Source of the DNA: Pedobacter helvus
GTDB taxonomy: Bacteria; Bacteroidota; Bacteroidia; Sphingobacteriales; Sphingobacteriaceae
Direction of reading: 5' to 3'
NCBI RefSeq assembly: GCF_005925325.1
Contig: NZ_SRMP01000004.1
Span: forward strand, 576,829-640,828
Length of the DNA stretch: 64,000 bases
The notes under the pieces were generated by a model. It saw only the letters and a program-made list of their open reading frames with translations. It made no database searches and had not been told where the DNA came from. Both the position numbers and the translations under genes were made by a program. Positions 26,593 to 35,901 of the stretch are shown here, in pieces (position 1 is the first letter of the stretch; each line of letters opens with the position of its first letter).

Positions 26593-27949
26593 TTTGAATA
26601 ATATTTTTATTGTTATCAATTTCTAATTTGGGTATGGGGAAAAGGACTGCCGTGGGCTTCCATCCAGCTTTTATCGTTGAAAGAACCTGATTAGACTTTT
26701 GGTTTCTCTTCAGGTCAAACCATCTATTCCCCCATTCCGTGAAGAGCTCAGCTCTCCTTTCTTTCAGTAACAACTCCAAAAAATCTTCCCTGGTAATGTT
26801 GGGTGTTGTGGTTTTGATCAAAGACAAACCCGCACGAGCACGTAATTTGTCTAAGTCGTCAATTGCCAAAGCCAACAAATCTAGTTTAGCCCTCGCCTCT
26901 GCCCTGATCAAGTACATTTCTGCCAATCGAAAAACCATGAAATACTCCGAAACGGAAGTTGCCGACCGCACCTTGTATTTAAAAGGATAATAATAGGTAG
27001 TTCCCTGTACCACCAAACTTCTGATCCAGTTCGTTTTCCGTAAATCCCCAGTCTCAAAACCATTCACTGCGAGATCAGGACGAAGCGCTACCGCATTGGG
27101 TACCGTTGTCAAGATCAACAGGCTACCGGCAGATGTATTGCCCCCAGCGGTCGGCATCAGTTGCCAAATGGCCTCCCGACTGTTCTTCAAAAAGATATCC
27201 TCAAATGCGACCAAGTTATACAGCGAGCTTTGATCTAAGACCAACGAAGCATATAAATCTGCTTTAGGCCAGTCGCCCATGTACAGATAGACCTTTGCCA
27301 ACAATGCACGGGCAGCAGATTTGTTAGGCCTCACCCGCTCCGTACTCACGTAATTGTCCCCTAGTTTATCCTCAGCAGACTTTAGATCCGACACAATCTG
27401 CTTATACACTTCTATTGACGATGAACGGGACTTACCGGCATTTACCGCGTAATCCGTAGTCAAATGTAAAGGTACTTCTCCAAAAAGGTTGAGCAGGTAA
27501 AAAAAATGGAAAGCCCTTGCAAACAGGGCTTCTCCCTCCAACTGATTGGCCACCGCAGGTGACAATTCATTTTTTCCATTGATCCCCTCCAACAAGGTAT
27601 TGAGGTTATAGATCCTTGCATACATGCTAGACCACAGCGACGCCAATGTAGAATTTTCCGGTAGGAGTTGGTTATCATAAAACGGAACAATGGTATTGTT
27701 AAACCCGATCAGTTCGTCCGCCGCTGCACCACAGATTGTCGAGATGCTACTGCCGTCTCCCGAGGCGTAGCCCGAAGCTGCCATCTGTTGATAGACACCC
27801 AACAGAGCCGATACAGCCAAATCATCGCTTCTGAAAACAGCACCTGGCGTAATACTACTCTTCGGTGAATCTATCTCAATAAATTTCTTACAGGACGATA
27901 CCATCAACACCATCGTGATGATCGCCCCTGTTTTGATCACATTTTTCAT
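26579..27949 (-). CDS. SusD/RagB-family lipoprotein
   Basis: 456 residues, lipobox SSCKKF (Cys about 20), N-terminal TPR-like helices (SALLGVYQQMAASGYASG), LFARAFHFFYLLNLFGEVPL and the C-terminal block LLLKERRAELFTEWGNRWFDLKR typical of SusD. It caps the outer-membrane SusC transporter and binds the nutrient. The substrate cannot be read from sequence. Confidence 0.95.
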   Translation of the reverse strand: MKNVIKTGAIITMVLMVSSCKKFIEIDSPKSSITPGAVFRSDDLAVSALLGVYQQMAASGYASGDGSSISTICGAAADELIGFNNTIVPFYDNQLLPENSTLASLWSSMYARIYNLNTLLEGINGKNELSPAVANQLEGEALFARAFHFFYLLNLFGEVPLHLTTDYAVNAGKSRSSSIEVYKQIVSDLKSAEDKLGDNYVSTERVRPNKSAARALLAKVYLYMGDWPKADLYASLVLDQSSLYNLVAFEDIFLKNSREAIWQLMPTAGGNTSAGSLLILTTVPNAVALRPDLAVNGFETGDLRKTNWIRSLVVQGTTYYYPFKYKVRSATSVSEYFMVFRLAEMYLIRAEARAKLDLLALAIDDLDKLRARAGLSLIKTTTPNITREDFLELLLKERRAELFTEWGNRWFDLKRNQKSNQVLSTIKAGWKPTAVLFPIPKLEIDNNKNIIQNEGY

Positions 27950-27958
27950 ATCTCTAGC

Positions 27959-30900
27959 TTAAAAATTTGTCCTTACACTGAAAAGAATAGTCCTTAGCGG
28001 CGGCAAGCGGTTAAACAACTGGTTTTCGGGGTCCAATCCTTTATACCCGGTTATCGTAAAAAGATTCTGCGCCTGTATACCCACTTGTAGGCTATTGATC
28101 CGCCCCCAATTGAGCCATTTGTCGGGAAGGCTATAAGTCAGGGAAACATTCCGCAAGCGAATGAACGAGGCGTCAGCAATGGATTGTGCCCCCATCGACT
28201 TGCCCAAGCTTAAATTGGTCAAACCTCCAACTAAAGTGGTGTACTTCGGCACCTCACTGACATCCCCGACGGCACTCCAATTATCCACAAATACACTGGG
28301 TACATTGGCGTAGGGCACAGCCGGAGTAAAATATCCCATAGGTAGACCAATCCCATTCAAAAGACTTCTCCCCCGTTGTTTCACAAAGGAAAAATGTACG
28401 TCGAGATTGAAACGGCCGTACCCCAAAGTATGCTGCATCCCTCCAAAATATTGCTGTCCCATAAATACATTCAAATAGCGATCCACATCGTCCCTCAGCC
28501 CATTATTATTGTAATCCCTGAATGCATACAGTCCAGTATTTGGATCAACGTAGGTATCGTAATACCTGTTAATCGCTAATGGTCTGCCTACAATGTAGTT
28601 AGTCGCATTAGCCGAGCGCTCAATCCCAGGATAGCTTAGCAATTTGTTTTTTGGCAAGGTACAATTGAATGCCGCACTCCATTTCCAAAGTTTACGGTCG
28701 ATCAACCTGAGCCTACCTTCCAATTCCAGCCCGGTATTGCTTACGGTAGCTGGTAGATTGGCCTGAATGGAACTGGATCCTACACTGGGCGGCAAGGCCA
28801 GCCCCGCTAACTGGTTAGTGGAACGATTGCTGAAATAGGCCAATTGTAAGTTCAACCTGTCCCTGAAAAACCCAAGTTCAAGCGCCATCTCGGCCTTCCA
28901 ATTCGTCTCCCATGCGTAGTTGGGATTGGCAATGCGCCCAATGTTTAGCGTTGGTATACCCTGATAGGTTCCGCTATTGTTGTATAGCTGCATATAGCCA
29001 TAGTCAGGTATCTGATCGTTGCCGGTCACTCCATAGCTTCCGCGAAGCTTGCCAAGGTTCATGAAAGGTAAAAGTTCAGCGATTGCCTTCTCCTCAGAAA
29101 ATATCCAGGCCGTTCCAATAGCCCAGAAATTCGCAAATTGTTTTCCGGGACCAAAACGACTTGAGCCATCCCTTCTGGCTGTCAGATTGAGAAAATACCG
29201 ATCCGACAAACTGTAATTCAAACGACTGAACAACGCTGCATACCTATAGGAAGTAAAAGTAGACTCACGTATAGTAAACACAGATGCCGACGCCATATTG
29301 TCCATCAGATCATCACTATTAAAGTTACTGGCCAATATATTCCTATATTCCGTTTTGGAATCCTGAAAACTCATCCCCAAAATAGCACTCAGCCTACCAG
29401 AACCAATAGTCGAAGCGTAGTTGAGCTGGGGTTCTACAATCCAAGAAGAGAAGCGATTGTTTCCAAACTGGCTCTCCCGATTTGCCGCAGTGGGATTGGT
29501 GGCCGGCACCCTGGAACTATTGGGACGTTTAGCCAGCTCCTCCCTACCCAAACTGTTATATCCCAGCGACGATTTAAACACCAGCCCCTCAATGATCCTA
29601 TAATTAAGTGAAACATTTCCCAATAGATTATTCGTGCTAGCATCAATCGTATGGTTTAGTGCAGCCATGGGGTTGAACAGGATATCCGTACCCTTATATT
29701 TCCAATTCAATTTCCCGAACCCGTCAAATACATCAGGTGCATTCGGGGCCATGGTAATATAAGTAGTAGGATCCGTGGTCATCAGATTGCTGACCGCCAT
29801 ATGATAGGATCCACTAACCACAGCTGTAAACCTATCCCCTGCACCTCCAAGATTAAGGTTAAAATTGACCCCGTTCCTCACCAATCCAAAATCCCCTTCA
29901 TAAACAGTGCCCTCCCGACTATGGTTGGCACCTAACAGATAGGTTGCCTTTTTACTCCCTCCAGATACACTCGCTGAGATGTTCCGAACGCCAGCATTGC
30001 CGCCGATTAACACCTTTTGCCAATCCGTATTTTTGGTTTTGTCCCAAACCCCATTGATATCAAAGTCGTTCGCCGCCGGCACCAGACCATCATTGGCGAA
30101 TGCCTTCATCCTCATCGCTAGATATTGCTCCGTATCCATCATCGAAACAAAATTTCCGACCTGGGCCATTCCCTGTTGCAAACTCAGATTGACCTTTACA
30201 GTTTCAGATTTCGCTTTGGTAGTAGTAAGCAAAATCACTCCATTGGCACCGCGGGAACCATAGATCGCCGTCGCATCCGCATCCTTCAGCACCTCAATAC
30301 TTTCTATATCACTAGGATTGAGCATCCCCAAAGGACTGGCATCCTGGGTGATGGTATTCGCATTCGCCGTATTGATCCTCGTAGAGGGAAAAATTACCCC
30401 ATCAATGATATATAGCGGATCACCGCCACTGGCTATGCTATTCCTCCCTCGAACCTGAACCTTAAAACCTCCACCGGGCACACCCGTCAACTGTGTTACC
30501 TCTAAGCCCGCAACCCTACCCTGTAAAGCCTGTAAGGGATTATTGATCGGCTGCTTTTGGATCGTTTCAGCACTTACACGAGCAATCGATCCCGTACGTT
30601 CCCGATCCCTTACCTGATAATAGCCAGCATTAAACTTTACTTCCTGAAGCACATTTTCTGCCGCGGACATAAAAATCAGAAGCTCTTCCCTTCTTGGTAA
30701 TTGTATTGCAAGTTCTCGGATATGATAGCCTAAGTATTGAACTACCAGATCATATTTACCGGAAGCCAAGGTAAGCTCAAACTCCCCCTTATCATTACTC
30801 ACTACCGAAATCAAAGTAGACTTCACCTTCAACAACACCCCTGCCAAAGGCTCCCTGGTCTGCGCATCCACGACTTTCCCCCGCACCTTTTCCTGCAGTA

Positions 30901-31312
30901 CCTTCTTTACCGGAACCGCACTCGGCAGAGCAGCCTTTCGCTTCACCACCACCGTTTTATCAAAAACCTGATAGGTCAAGGGCTGTCCTTTCAAACAAGC
31001 TTCCAATACCGTGACCAGATCAGCATTCTTCACATCGATTGTCACACGAGAAAGATCAGCTAAATCCTTCTTTTCATACCAAAAGCCATAACCAGTTTGC
31101 TTTTTGATCTCGGCAAAAGCCATCTCCAACGGAACAGATTTTAGATTAAGCGTCACCTGCATGGCAAAAACACCAACAGATAGAGAGAGCAACAGTACGA
31201 CAAGTAAATAACGAATAAAATTAGGTGGCCGAAAGAAACGGCCTAACTGCCTAGAAATAGACAGCGGCTGCTTATCCCCAGAACAGGAATAGCAGTTATC
31301 AAAAAAAATCAT
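27959..31312 (-). CDS. SusC/RagA TonB-dependent transporter with STN domain
   Basis: 1117 residues. After an export signal (LLVVLLLSLSVGVFA) comes an STN (secretin/TonB short N-terminal) domain at about 52-125, a CarboxypepD_reg-like domain at about 145-220 (GKVVDAQTREPLAGVLLKVK), the plug with GRVAGLEVTQLTGVPGG and VLKDADATAIYGSRGANGVI, then the barrel. The STN domain means it signals to the FecR/ECF pair upstream. Nine bases separate it from SusD. Confidence 0.96.
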   Translation of the reverse strand: MIFFDNCYSCSGDKQPLSISRQLGRFFRPPNFIRYLLVVLLLSLSVGVFAMQVTLNLKSVPLEMAFAEIKKQTGYGFWYEKKDLADLSRVTIDVKNADLVTVLEACLKGQPLTYQVFDKTVVVKRKAALPSAVPVKKVLQEKVRGKVVDAQTREPLAGVLLKVKSTLISVVSNDKGEFELTLASGKYDLVVQYLGYHIRELAIQLPRREELLIFMSAAENVLQEVKFNAGYYQVRDRERTGSIARVSAETIQKQPINNPLQALQGRVAGLEVTQLTGVPGGGFKVQVRGRNSIASGGDPLYIIDGVIFPSTRINTANANTITQDASPLGMLNPSDIESIEVLKDADATAIYGSRGANGVILLTTTKAKSETVKVNLSLQQGMAQVGNFVSMMDTEQYLAMRMKAFANDGLVPAANDFDINGVWDKTKNTDWQKVLIGGNAGVRNISASVSGGSKKATYLLGANHSREGTVYEGDFGLVRNGVNFNLNLGGAGDRFTAVVSGSYHMAVSNLMTTDPTTYITMAPNAPDVFDGFGKLNWKYKGTDILFNPMAALNHTIDASTNNLLGNVSLNYRIIEGLVFKSSLGYNSLGREELAKRPNSSRVPATNPTAANRESQFGNNRFSSWIVEPQLNYASTIGSGRLSAILGMSFQDSKTEYRNILASNFNSDDLMDNMASASVFTIRESTFTSYRYAALFSRLNYSLSDRYFLNLTARRDGSSRFGPGKQFANFWAIGTAWIFSEEKAIAELLPFMNLGKLRGSYGVTGNDQIPDYGYMQLYNNSGTYQGIPTLNIGRIANPNYAWETNWKAEMALELGFFRDRLNLQLAYFSNRSTNQLAGLALPPSVGSSSIQANLPATVSNTGLELEGRLRLIDRKLWKWSAAFNCTLPKNKLLSYPGIERSANATNYIVGRPLAINRYYDTYVDPNTGLYAFRDYNNNGLRDDVDRYLNVFMGQQYFGGMQHTLGYGRFNLDVHFSFVKQRGRSLLNGIGLPMGYFTPAVPYANVPSVFVDNWSAVGDVSEVPKYTTLVGGLTNLSLGKSMGAQSIADASFIRLRNVSLTYSLPDKWLNWGRINSLQVGIQAQNLFTITGYKGLDPENQLFNRLPPLRTILFSVRTNF

Positions 31313-31387
31313 AAGTTTGTAGTTTAGGGTTATCGATAAAAAATCATAAGCAAATTGGGTGTCCTAGACACCGATCCCCCTAAAACC

Positions 31388-31420
31388 GCCGGAAGTGCTC
31401 GAACACCTCCGGCTTTTTTA
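31388..31420. terminator. hairpin between FecR and SusC genes
   Basis: A 10-bp stem with one mismatch (GCCGGAAGTG / CACCTCCGGC, loop CTCGAA) is followed on the plus strand by TTTTTTATT. For the minus-strand operon it lies downstream of FecR and upstream of SusC, so it may lower read-through or block antisense transcription. Confidence 0.6.
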
Positions 31421-31487
31421 TTGATGGGGAATTAATTAACTAGTACTAAATTTTAAAAATTTACTTCATTGGCAAATGCATCTATTT

Positions 31488-32594
31488 TTAAGGTTCAACA
31501 ATTAATTTTTTGGTCGTAGCGCCATCCGTCTCAATCCGGAACTTGATATCTGAATAAGATAAAATCTTCAACAACACAGACAAATTAGATTTACGGGAGA
31601 CACTCCCGTTGAATACACGATCAGGAACTTCTCCCCTGTATTCCACATCCAGGTCGTACCACCTAGCCACCTCGTTCAGTATACTTTTCAATGAGGCATC
31701 TTTAAACTCGAACACCCCATTCTTCCAAGCCATGGCCAATTCCACATCAGCCGTCCGAATTACAGTCCTCCCATTTCCAGCGATCAATTGCTGCATGGGT
31801 TTCAAAATCTTCGCTCCCCCATCATTATCGACCAACGAAACGCTCACACTCCCCTCCAACAAAGTCGTGGCAGTAGTCCCATAATCCCCATAGGCATTCA
31901 CATTGAAATGCGTACCCAGCACCCTGATCGACTGGCCACGCGAAGCGACCACAAAAGGTTTTGCCCTATCCTTTGCCACTTCAAAATAGACCTCTCCAGT
32001 AACAGAAACTCGACGCTCTTTCGCCCCATCAAAGGAAGACGGATAGCTAATGGATGAAGCCGCATTTAACCAAACCTTCGTTCCGTCCGAAAGCACCACC
32101 CGATATTGTCCTCCCCGAGGGGTCGAAAGCGTCTGCGACAATTGTGATGTTATATTATTATCTACTACCGATCCATCCAAATACTGTACTCCATCCCTTG
32201 AAACATTCAAGCCCTGTTTACCTCCGTTAAGGGTAAGCACTTTATCCCCAACCATCAAGATTGCACGATTGCCTATGGGAGCGATATCCTCTATGACTTC
32301 GGTTTTAGCCATTAACTGAAGATTTTCTTCCAACTCCCAATGCGTTACTGCCAGTATGATAACCAAGACAGCCGCAGCCACACTTGTCCAAATGTAAAGT
32401 TTAATCTTTTTCTCTCTATGAACCGAAAGTTTAGCATAAACTTCCTCTTTGATCTCATCTATCCTATCTTGAGACAACTCCATGTAATCTTCATTGAATT
32501 CCAGAATTGACTTTTCAACGAATAACTTTTCTTCATCACTAGCCACACCTTCGATGTAGCGTTTCAAAAGTACTTTGGCATCTTCTTTTTTCAT
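31488..32594 (-). CDS. FecR-family anti-sigma factor
   Basis: 368 residues: cytoplasmic N-terminal anti-sigma part (about 1-65), one membrane helix (WTSVAAAVLVIILAVTH), periplasmic FecR domain with TPRGGQYRVVLSDGTKVWLNAASS and a DUF4974-like C-terminal domain (FEFKDASLKSILNEVARWYD). It relays the SusC signal to the ECF sigma factor encoded at 33190-33762. Confidence 0.94.
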   Translation of the reverse strand: MKKEDAKVLLKRYIEGVASDEEKLFVEKSILEFNEDYMELSQDRIDEIKEEVYAKLSVHREKKIKLYIWTSVAAAVLVIILAVTHWELEENLQLMAKTEVIEDIAPIGNRAILMVGDKVLTLNGGKQGLNVSRDGVQYLDGSVVDNNITSQLSQTLSTPRGGQYRVVLSDGTKVWLNAASSISYPSSFDGAKERRVSVTGEVYFEVAKDRAKPFVVASRGQSIRVLGTHFNVNAYGDYGTTATTLLEGSVSVSLVDNDGGAKILKPMQQLIAGNGRTVIRTADVELAMAWKNGVFEFKDASLKSILNEVARWYDLDVEYRGEVPDRVFNGSVSRKSNLSVLLKILSYSDIKFRIETDGATTKKLIVEP

Positions 32595-32904
32595 CTTTAA
32601 AAGATCTTTTGTACCATAAAAAGAAATGAAGGCTTGACAGGAAGATTTATTTTAAATTAATGAATTTTATAAAGTAGAAACTAAATTTAAAAGCCTTGGA
32701 CTAAAGAGATAGTAAATCCAATTTTACCAACCTTTAAATTGTTGAAGAAAGACATTTTTCTGTATATGGCCAAGTTTCCAATTTAATATATGCCATCAAA
32801 AGCACCTTCACAGATACCTAAAGCCACAATCCCACATTTCAAAATAAAATTAGCTGAAAATCAATAATTTATACATACATTTGCAATTCAATAAATAAAA
32901 TATA
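32595..32904. other. divergent intergenic region FecR / cold shock
   Basis: 310 bp, AT-rich. Contains the cold-shock promoter at 32876-32883 and presumably 5' UTR; no other gene seen. Confidence 0.4.
32876..32883 (+). promoter_or_regulatory. -7 box of the cold-shock gene
   Basis: TACATTTG matches the Bacteroidetes -7 consensus TAnnTTTG, 22 bases before the ATG; the -33 region is only a weak match. Confidence 0.5.
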
Positions 32905-33096
32905 ATGCAACAAGGAACAGTAAAATTTTTCAATGAGACAAAAGGTTTTGGCTTCATTACTCCATCAAATGGCGATGCCGAAATTTTTGTACACATCTCT
33001 GGACTAACTGACGAAATTCGCGAAAACGATTCAGTAAGCTATGATGTAGAGCAGGGCAAGAAAGGCCTAAATGCGGTTAATGTTAAGATAGCTTAA
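32905..33096 (+). CDS. cold-shock protein 1 (CspA family)
   Basis: 63 residues, a full cold-shock domain with the RNP1-like GFGFI and RNP2-like VFVHI (here IFVHI) motifs. An RNA chaperone. It lies on the opposite strand between the FecR and ECF sigma genes. A second copy is at 49523-49714. Confidence 0.96.
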   Translation: MQQGTVKFFNETKGFGFITPSNGDAEIFVHISGLTDEIRENDSVSYDVEQGKKGLNAVNVKIA

Positions 33097-33120
33097 GATA
33101 ATCCTTCTTATAATTTGGAA

Positions 33121-33150
33121 ACATCCACACAGTCGTGGATGTTTTTTTTG
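33121..33150 (+). terminator. terminator of cold-shock gene
   Basis: ACATCCAC / GTGGATGT stem with loop ACAGTC followed by eight T, 24 bases past the stop. Confidence 0.85.
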
Positions 33151-33189
33151 CCCCGACAGACCATTCATCCATAGGGTTTCCAAAACCTA

Positions 33190-33762
33190 TTAAAGAAAGA
33201 AGATCAATATCACCCTACCTACTTTAGACCGAATGATACGTAAGGCATTTGTGATCTGTTTGGACACATTTTGTTCTGACGTATCCAACTTTAAGGCGAT
33301 TTCCTTGTGCGTCAGAAAAGCTTTCCTAGAAAGTTCAAAGATACTCCTCATTTTTTTAGGCAAGGACTGGATCTGTTTCTCGATATATTCACTGAGTTGC
33401 CTATCCCTGACGAGATGATCTGCCTGAACAGACGAAACGCCGGATGTATAAGTGCTTAAATATTCACTGAACTTATCCTGAACTTTTTGACGGGCGAAAT
33501 GATTTAAAATCTTATAGCGAATACATACATACAGAAATGGCAACAAAACCGTCTCCTCTTTTAGTTCCAACTTCTGGTGCCACAGATCTGTAAAAAGTTC
33601 CTGCACAAAATCCTTTGCCAACTCCTCATCACGCAACTTCTTATAGGCGAACACAAACATCAACTGGAAATATCGATCATAGATTTCAGTATAAGCACCA
33701 GTATCACCTTGCCTCAAAAGGGCAATTAATTCATTATCCGAAAGTTTCTGATAAACAGGCAT
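33190..33762 (-). CDS. ECF RNA polymerase sigma factor
   Basis: 190 residues with sigma region 2 (YTEIYDRYFQLMFVFAYKKL, FVQELFTDLWHQ) and region 4 HTH (LTHKEIALKLDTSEQNVSKQ). It is the Bacteroidetes ECF type that pairs with FecR and SusC. The cold-shock gene separates it from FecR, so they are not in one simple transcript. Confidence 0.93.
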   Translation of the reverse strand: MPVYQKLSDNELIALLRQGDTGAYTEIYDRYFQLMFVFAYKKLRDEELAKDFVQELFTDLWHQKLELKEETVLLPFLYVCIRYKILNHFARQKVQDKFSEYLSTYTSGVSSVQADHLVRDRQLSEYIEKQIQSLPKKMRSIFELSRKAFLTHKEIALKLDTSEQNVSKQITNALRIIRSKVGRVILIFFL

Positions 33763-34116
33763 GCTCGTACTTGGTTAAGATGAGCCTTGCACTGGAAGAG
33801 ACTTGATAAATTTGGGGTCTGCAAACCATGCACACAATAAAGTTTCTGAGGCCTTACGTCAACGTGGGATTACAGCAGACCCCAAATCTATCTGGACGTG
33901 CAAATATAGCACATCTATAAATAGATATTGGGATTATTCTGCTGTCCTGCGATGACGGCCTCAGATTGTGTCCGCAAGACTCTTATAATCAATAGGATTA
34001 TTAAATTCTTACTCAAAATTAAGAATACTTTCTTTAAAATCAAATTATTAAAACAAAAAGAAAGTAAAACATCTAAAATTGTCATTAAATAACGTGTTGG
34101 TTACTTTTAGAGGATA
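33763..34116. other. intergenic region with a long inverted repeat
   Basis: 354 bp upstream of the ECF sigma gene. ATTTGGGGTCTGC at 33810-33822 and its exact complement GCAGACCCCAAAT at 33875-33887 could pair around a 52-base loop, possibly in the sigma 5' leader. GC content drops after about 33900, toward the accessory island. Confidence 0.5.
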
Positions 34117-34650
34117 ATGGCCTCACGTATTCCCGACAATAACTTAAATTCTTTTCTAACAAAGCGAAATATTGCAAATATTGATATACATGCTAAAACT
34201 GGAATTCCAACCGTCGAAATCAGCAAGCTTAGAAATGGACTAATCAGGAAAATCGGTGCTAAGAAATTGTTCCTGATCATTTTAAGTATTGGAGAGAACA
34301 TAGAGAATGTTCTTGAGGAAATTTATCCATCTCTATCATTAATTAATGTCAAGCCCGAAGTGAAAATCTCTAAACAGACCATTTTAGGGAGATTCTTTGA
34401 TTCAGTGGAAGACAATACAATTAAAATAATTTCTTTTAAAACCGGTATAACTGCACAGCGGTTAAAATCACTTAAACTTAAATCAAATGCTATACCGCTT
34501 GCTCACGAATTGCTTCTGATAGAGTTAGCTACTAAACAAAAACCTGGAAGTTTATTTAAACTTTTATATAAAGACCTTATATTGAATACATCACAAGAGC
34601 AGGAAAAACTTAGGGAAATTGAGAAATCTAAGAGTTCTAAAAAGAAATGA
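34117..34650 (+). CDS. double helix-turn-helix protein
   Basis: 177 residues with two related HTH-like halves: about 18-70 (IDIHAKTGIPTVEISKLRNG) and about 105-160 (IISFKTGITAQRLKSLKLKS), ending in a Lys-rich tail. Each half follows a 'TGI..xxI/LxxL+' pattern as in XRE-type domains. Probably a DNA-binding regulator of the island; low GC and coding style differ from the SusCD locus. Confidence 0.7.
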   Translation: MASRIPDNNLNSFLTKRNIANIDIHAKTGIPTVEISKLRNGLIRKIGAKKLFLIILSIGENIENVLEEIYPSLSLINVKPEVKISKQTILGRFFDSVEDNTIKIISFKTGITAQRLKSLKLKSNAIPLAHELLLIELATKQKPGSLFKLLYKDLILNTSQEQEKLREIEKSKSSKKK

Positions 34651-34651
34651 C

Positions 34652-34729
34652 CTCAAGTATCATCTCATTAAACTAATACCAAATCCTAAAAAACTGAGGA
34701 TCAATATTCCAATAATTATCTCTTTCCAA
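34652..34729 (-). repeat. 78-bp repeat, copy 1
   Basis: 76 of 78 bases match 44869-44946. On the minus strand both copies encode the same C-terminal membrane tail (WKEIIIGIxILSFLGFGxSL, then MR and stop). Confidence 0.8.
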
Positions 34730-34804
34730 TTATAGATTTCATTGTTATCTTTAGAGATAATCAGAGAAAACAGATCGGAAAAACATGTTTTTTAAGGTTT
34801 TCAT
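34660..34804 (-). pseudogene. frameshifted remnant of a small membrane protein
   Basis: Reading the minus strand from the ATG at 34804 gives MKTLKNMFFRSVFSDYL then a stop; one frame over, SKDNNEIYNWKEIIIGILIL continues to a stop at 34660. Joined, this makes a 48-codon protein with a membrane tail, hence a frameshift is suspected. The tail is shared with copy 2 at 44869. Confidence 0.3.
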
Positions 34805-35227
34805 TGCGGTAAGATATTATGCATGACAATATACGAATTCGTCAAGCTCACTATAGACGAAAAAGCTACAACCTGTGTATTTCGGAAATATTATCCATCC
34901 CTGTACGTTCCAAACTGTTCAGTAGGTACTATGGATTTATAGTTTGACGCTCACCGCATAGATCCTTTAAGAGAACACGAGATTCTTGTTGCCCTTCTGT
35001 TACCCCTTAATCTGTAATCCTGAAGGAAGCCTTCTTTTGCTTTGCAAAAGCCCTTAAGAGCTACCAAAAGTACCCAATTGATAGCGGTCTTAAAATGGAT
35101 GAGCTATCCAAGTTCGATTTCCTTTTAAAGTGGTATTTACTCAACCAAGAATCGATTTCCCTCATCAAACAACACCTTGTTCCAGAACACATTTGGATAG
35201 TCTTAAATCTACTTAAAATCAGCCGAT
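34730..35227. other. gene-poor region next to IS remnant
   Basis: About 500 bp with no convincing gene. CTTTTGC-TTT-GCAAAAG near 35035 is a small hairpin. A plus-strand frame at 35095-35370 runs across the IS end and looks fortuitous. Confidence 0.35.
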
Positions 35228-35315
35228 TGAACACTTTTCAGCGAAAATCAGTGCCAATTTGCGACGTTAGATGTGGCCAGCTTGCAAAAAAAGCGGTGGC
35301 CAGTTTTGGAATGAT
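35228..35315. mobile_element. IS21-like terminal repeats, remnant end
   Basis: Units of 22-23 bp begin at 35251 (GTGCCAATTT), 35273 (GTGGCCAGCTT) and 35296 (GTGGCCAGTTTT), with a weaker unit at 35228. Serial GTGGCCAGxTT units are typical of IS21-family ends in Bacteroidetes. No istA/istB genes remain nearby, so this is a solo end. It cuts the FRG gene. Confidence 0.55.
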
Positions 35316-35841
35316 CTACATCTATAGATGTAAAGATCATGTTTCGTTTTACCGTATCACCTTTATTTAATTTTCCGATAGAAAAATTATTAAGTTTAAA
35401 TGGCAAAAGCAAGTAAACTATAGCATCAAAATTCTTCTGATTAAAATCATTAAGTGCAAAATATAGAGCTACTAATGCACTTTCTGTCCAATCCAATAAA
35501 CGGGTTTTAATTTTATAATGTTGTTTAAGGAAATACCTATTCATAGGGGTATTTGAAATCCCCTTTTTCGCAAGGTTTCGAATGGATTGCCTAGAAAACG
35601 ATAAGTCAATACCTCTTTCAATTAAGTTAATATCTAATGGTCTAAGCACATTATCTGACCTTACATTAGTTAAATCGAGAGTTTCCCTATATATTGTTGG
35701 AATTAATCTAAAGGTGCTGGAGCTATGTCCACGATACCAAATTTTTTGTCCAAGATTTGAGTTGTGCTTACCAAATTCGACTATTTTTTCGGTAAATTCT
35801 GCTAAAGAATTTATCGTTGGATTAAACTCGAGTTGCTCCAT
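35248..35841 (-). pseudogene. FRG-domain protein, 3' end replaced by IS remnant
   Basis: The frame gives 197 residues. FRG hallmarks are present: IWYRGHSSSTFRLIPTIYR at about 35-53 and KTRLLDWTESALVALYFAL at about 113-131. FRG proteins occur in toxin and anti-phage contexts. The last 25 or so residues are encoded by the IS21-like repeats, so the natural C-terminus (family members are usually longer) is lost. Possibly inactive. Confidence 0.75.
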
Positions 35842-35878
35842 ATTTTACGGAATTAATATTAGATGTTTAAGTAAAAAC

Positions 35879-35895
35879 TTATCGTTTTTTGAGAT
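35879..35895 (-). repeat. recurrent island leader motif
   Basis: Coding-strand ATCTCAAAAAACGAT between the SUKH-like stop and the FRG start. Same or near-identical motif at 36511-36525, 38490-38505, 38986-39000 and 39564-39576. Confidence 0.5.
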
Positions 35896-35901
35896 CTTTA
35901 T

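Noticed and set aside
35095..35370. 91-codon frame before the FRG gene
   Set aside because: Runs through the IS21-like repeats and into antisense FRG; likely chance, though its first 50 codons lie outside known features.
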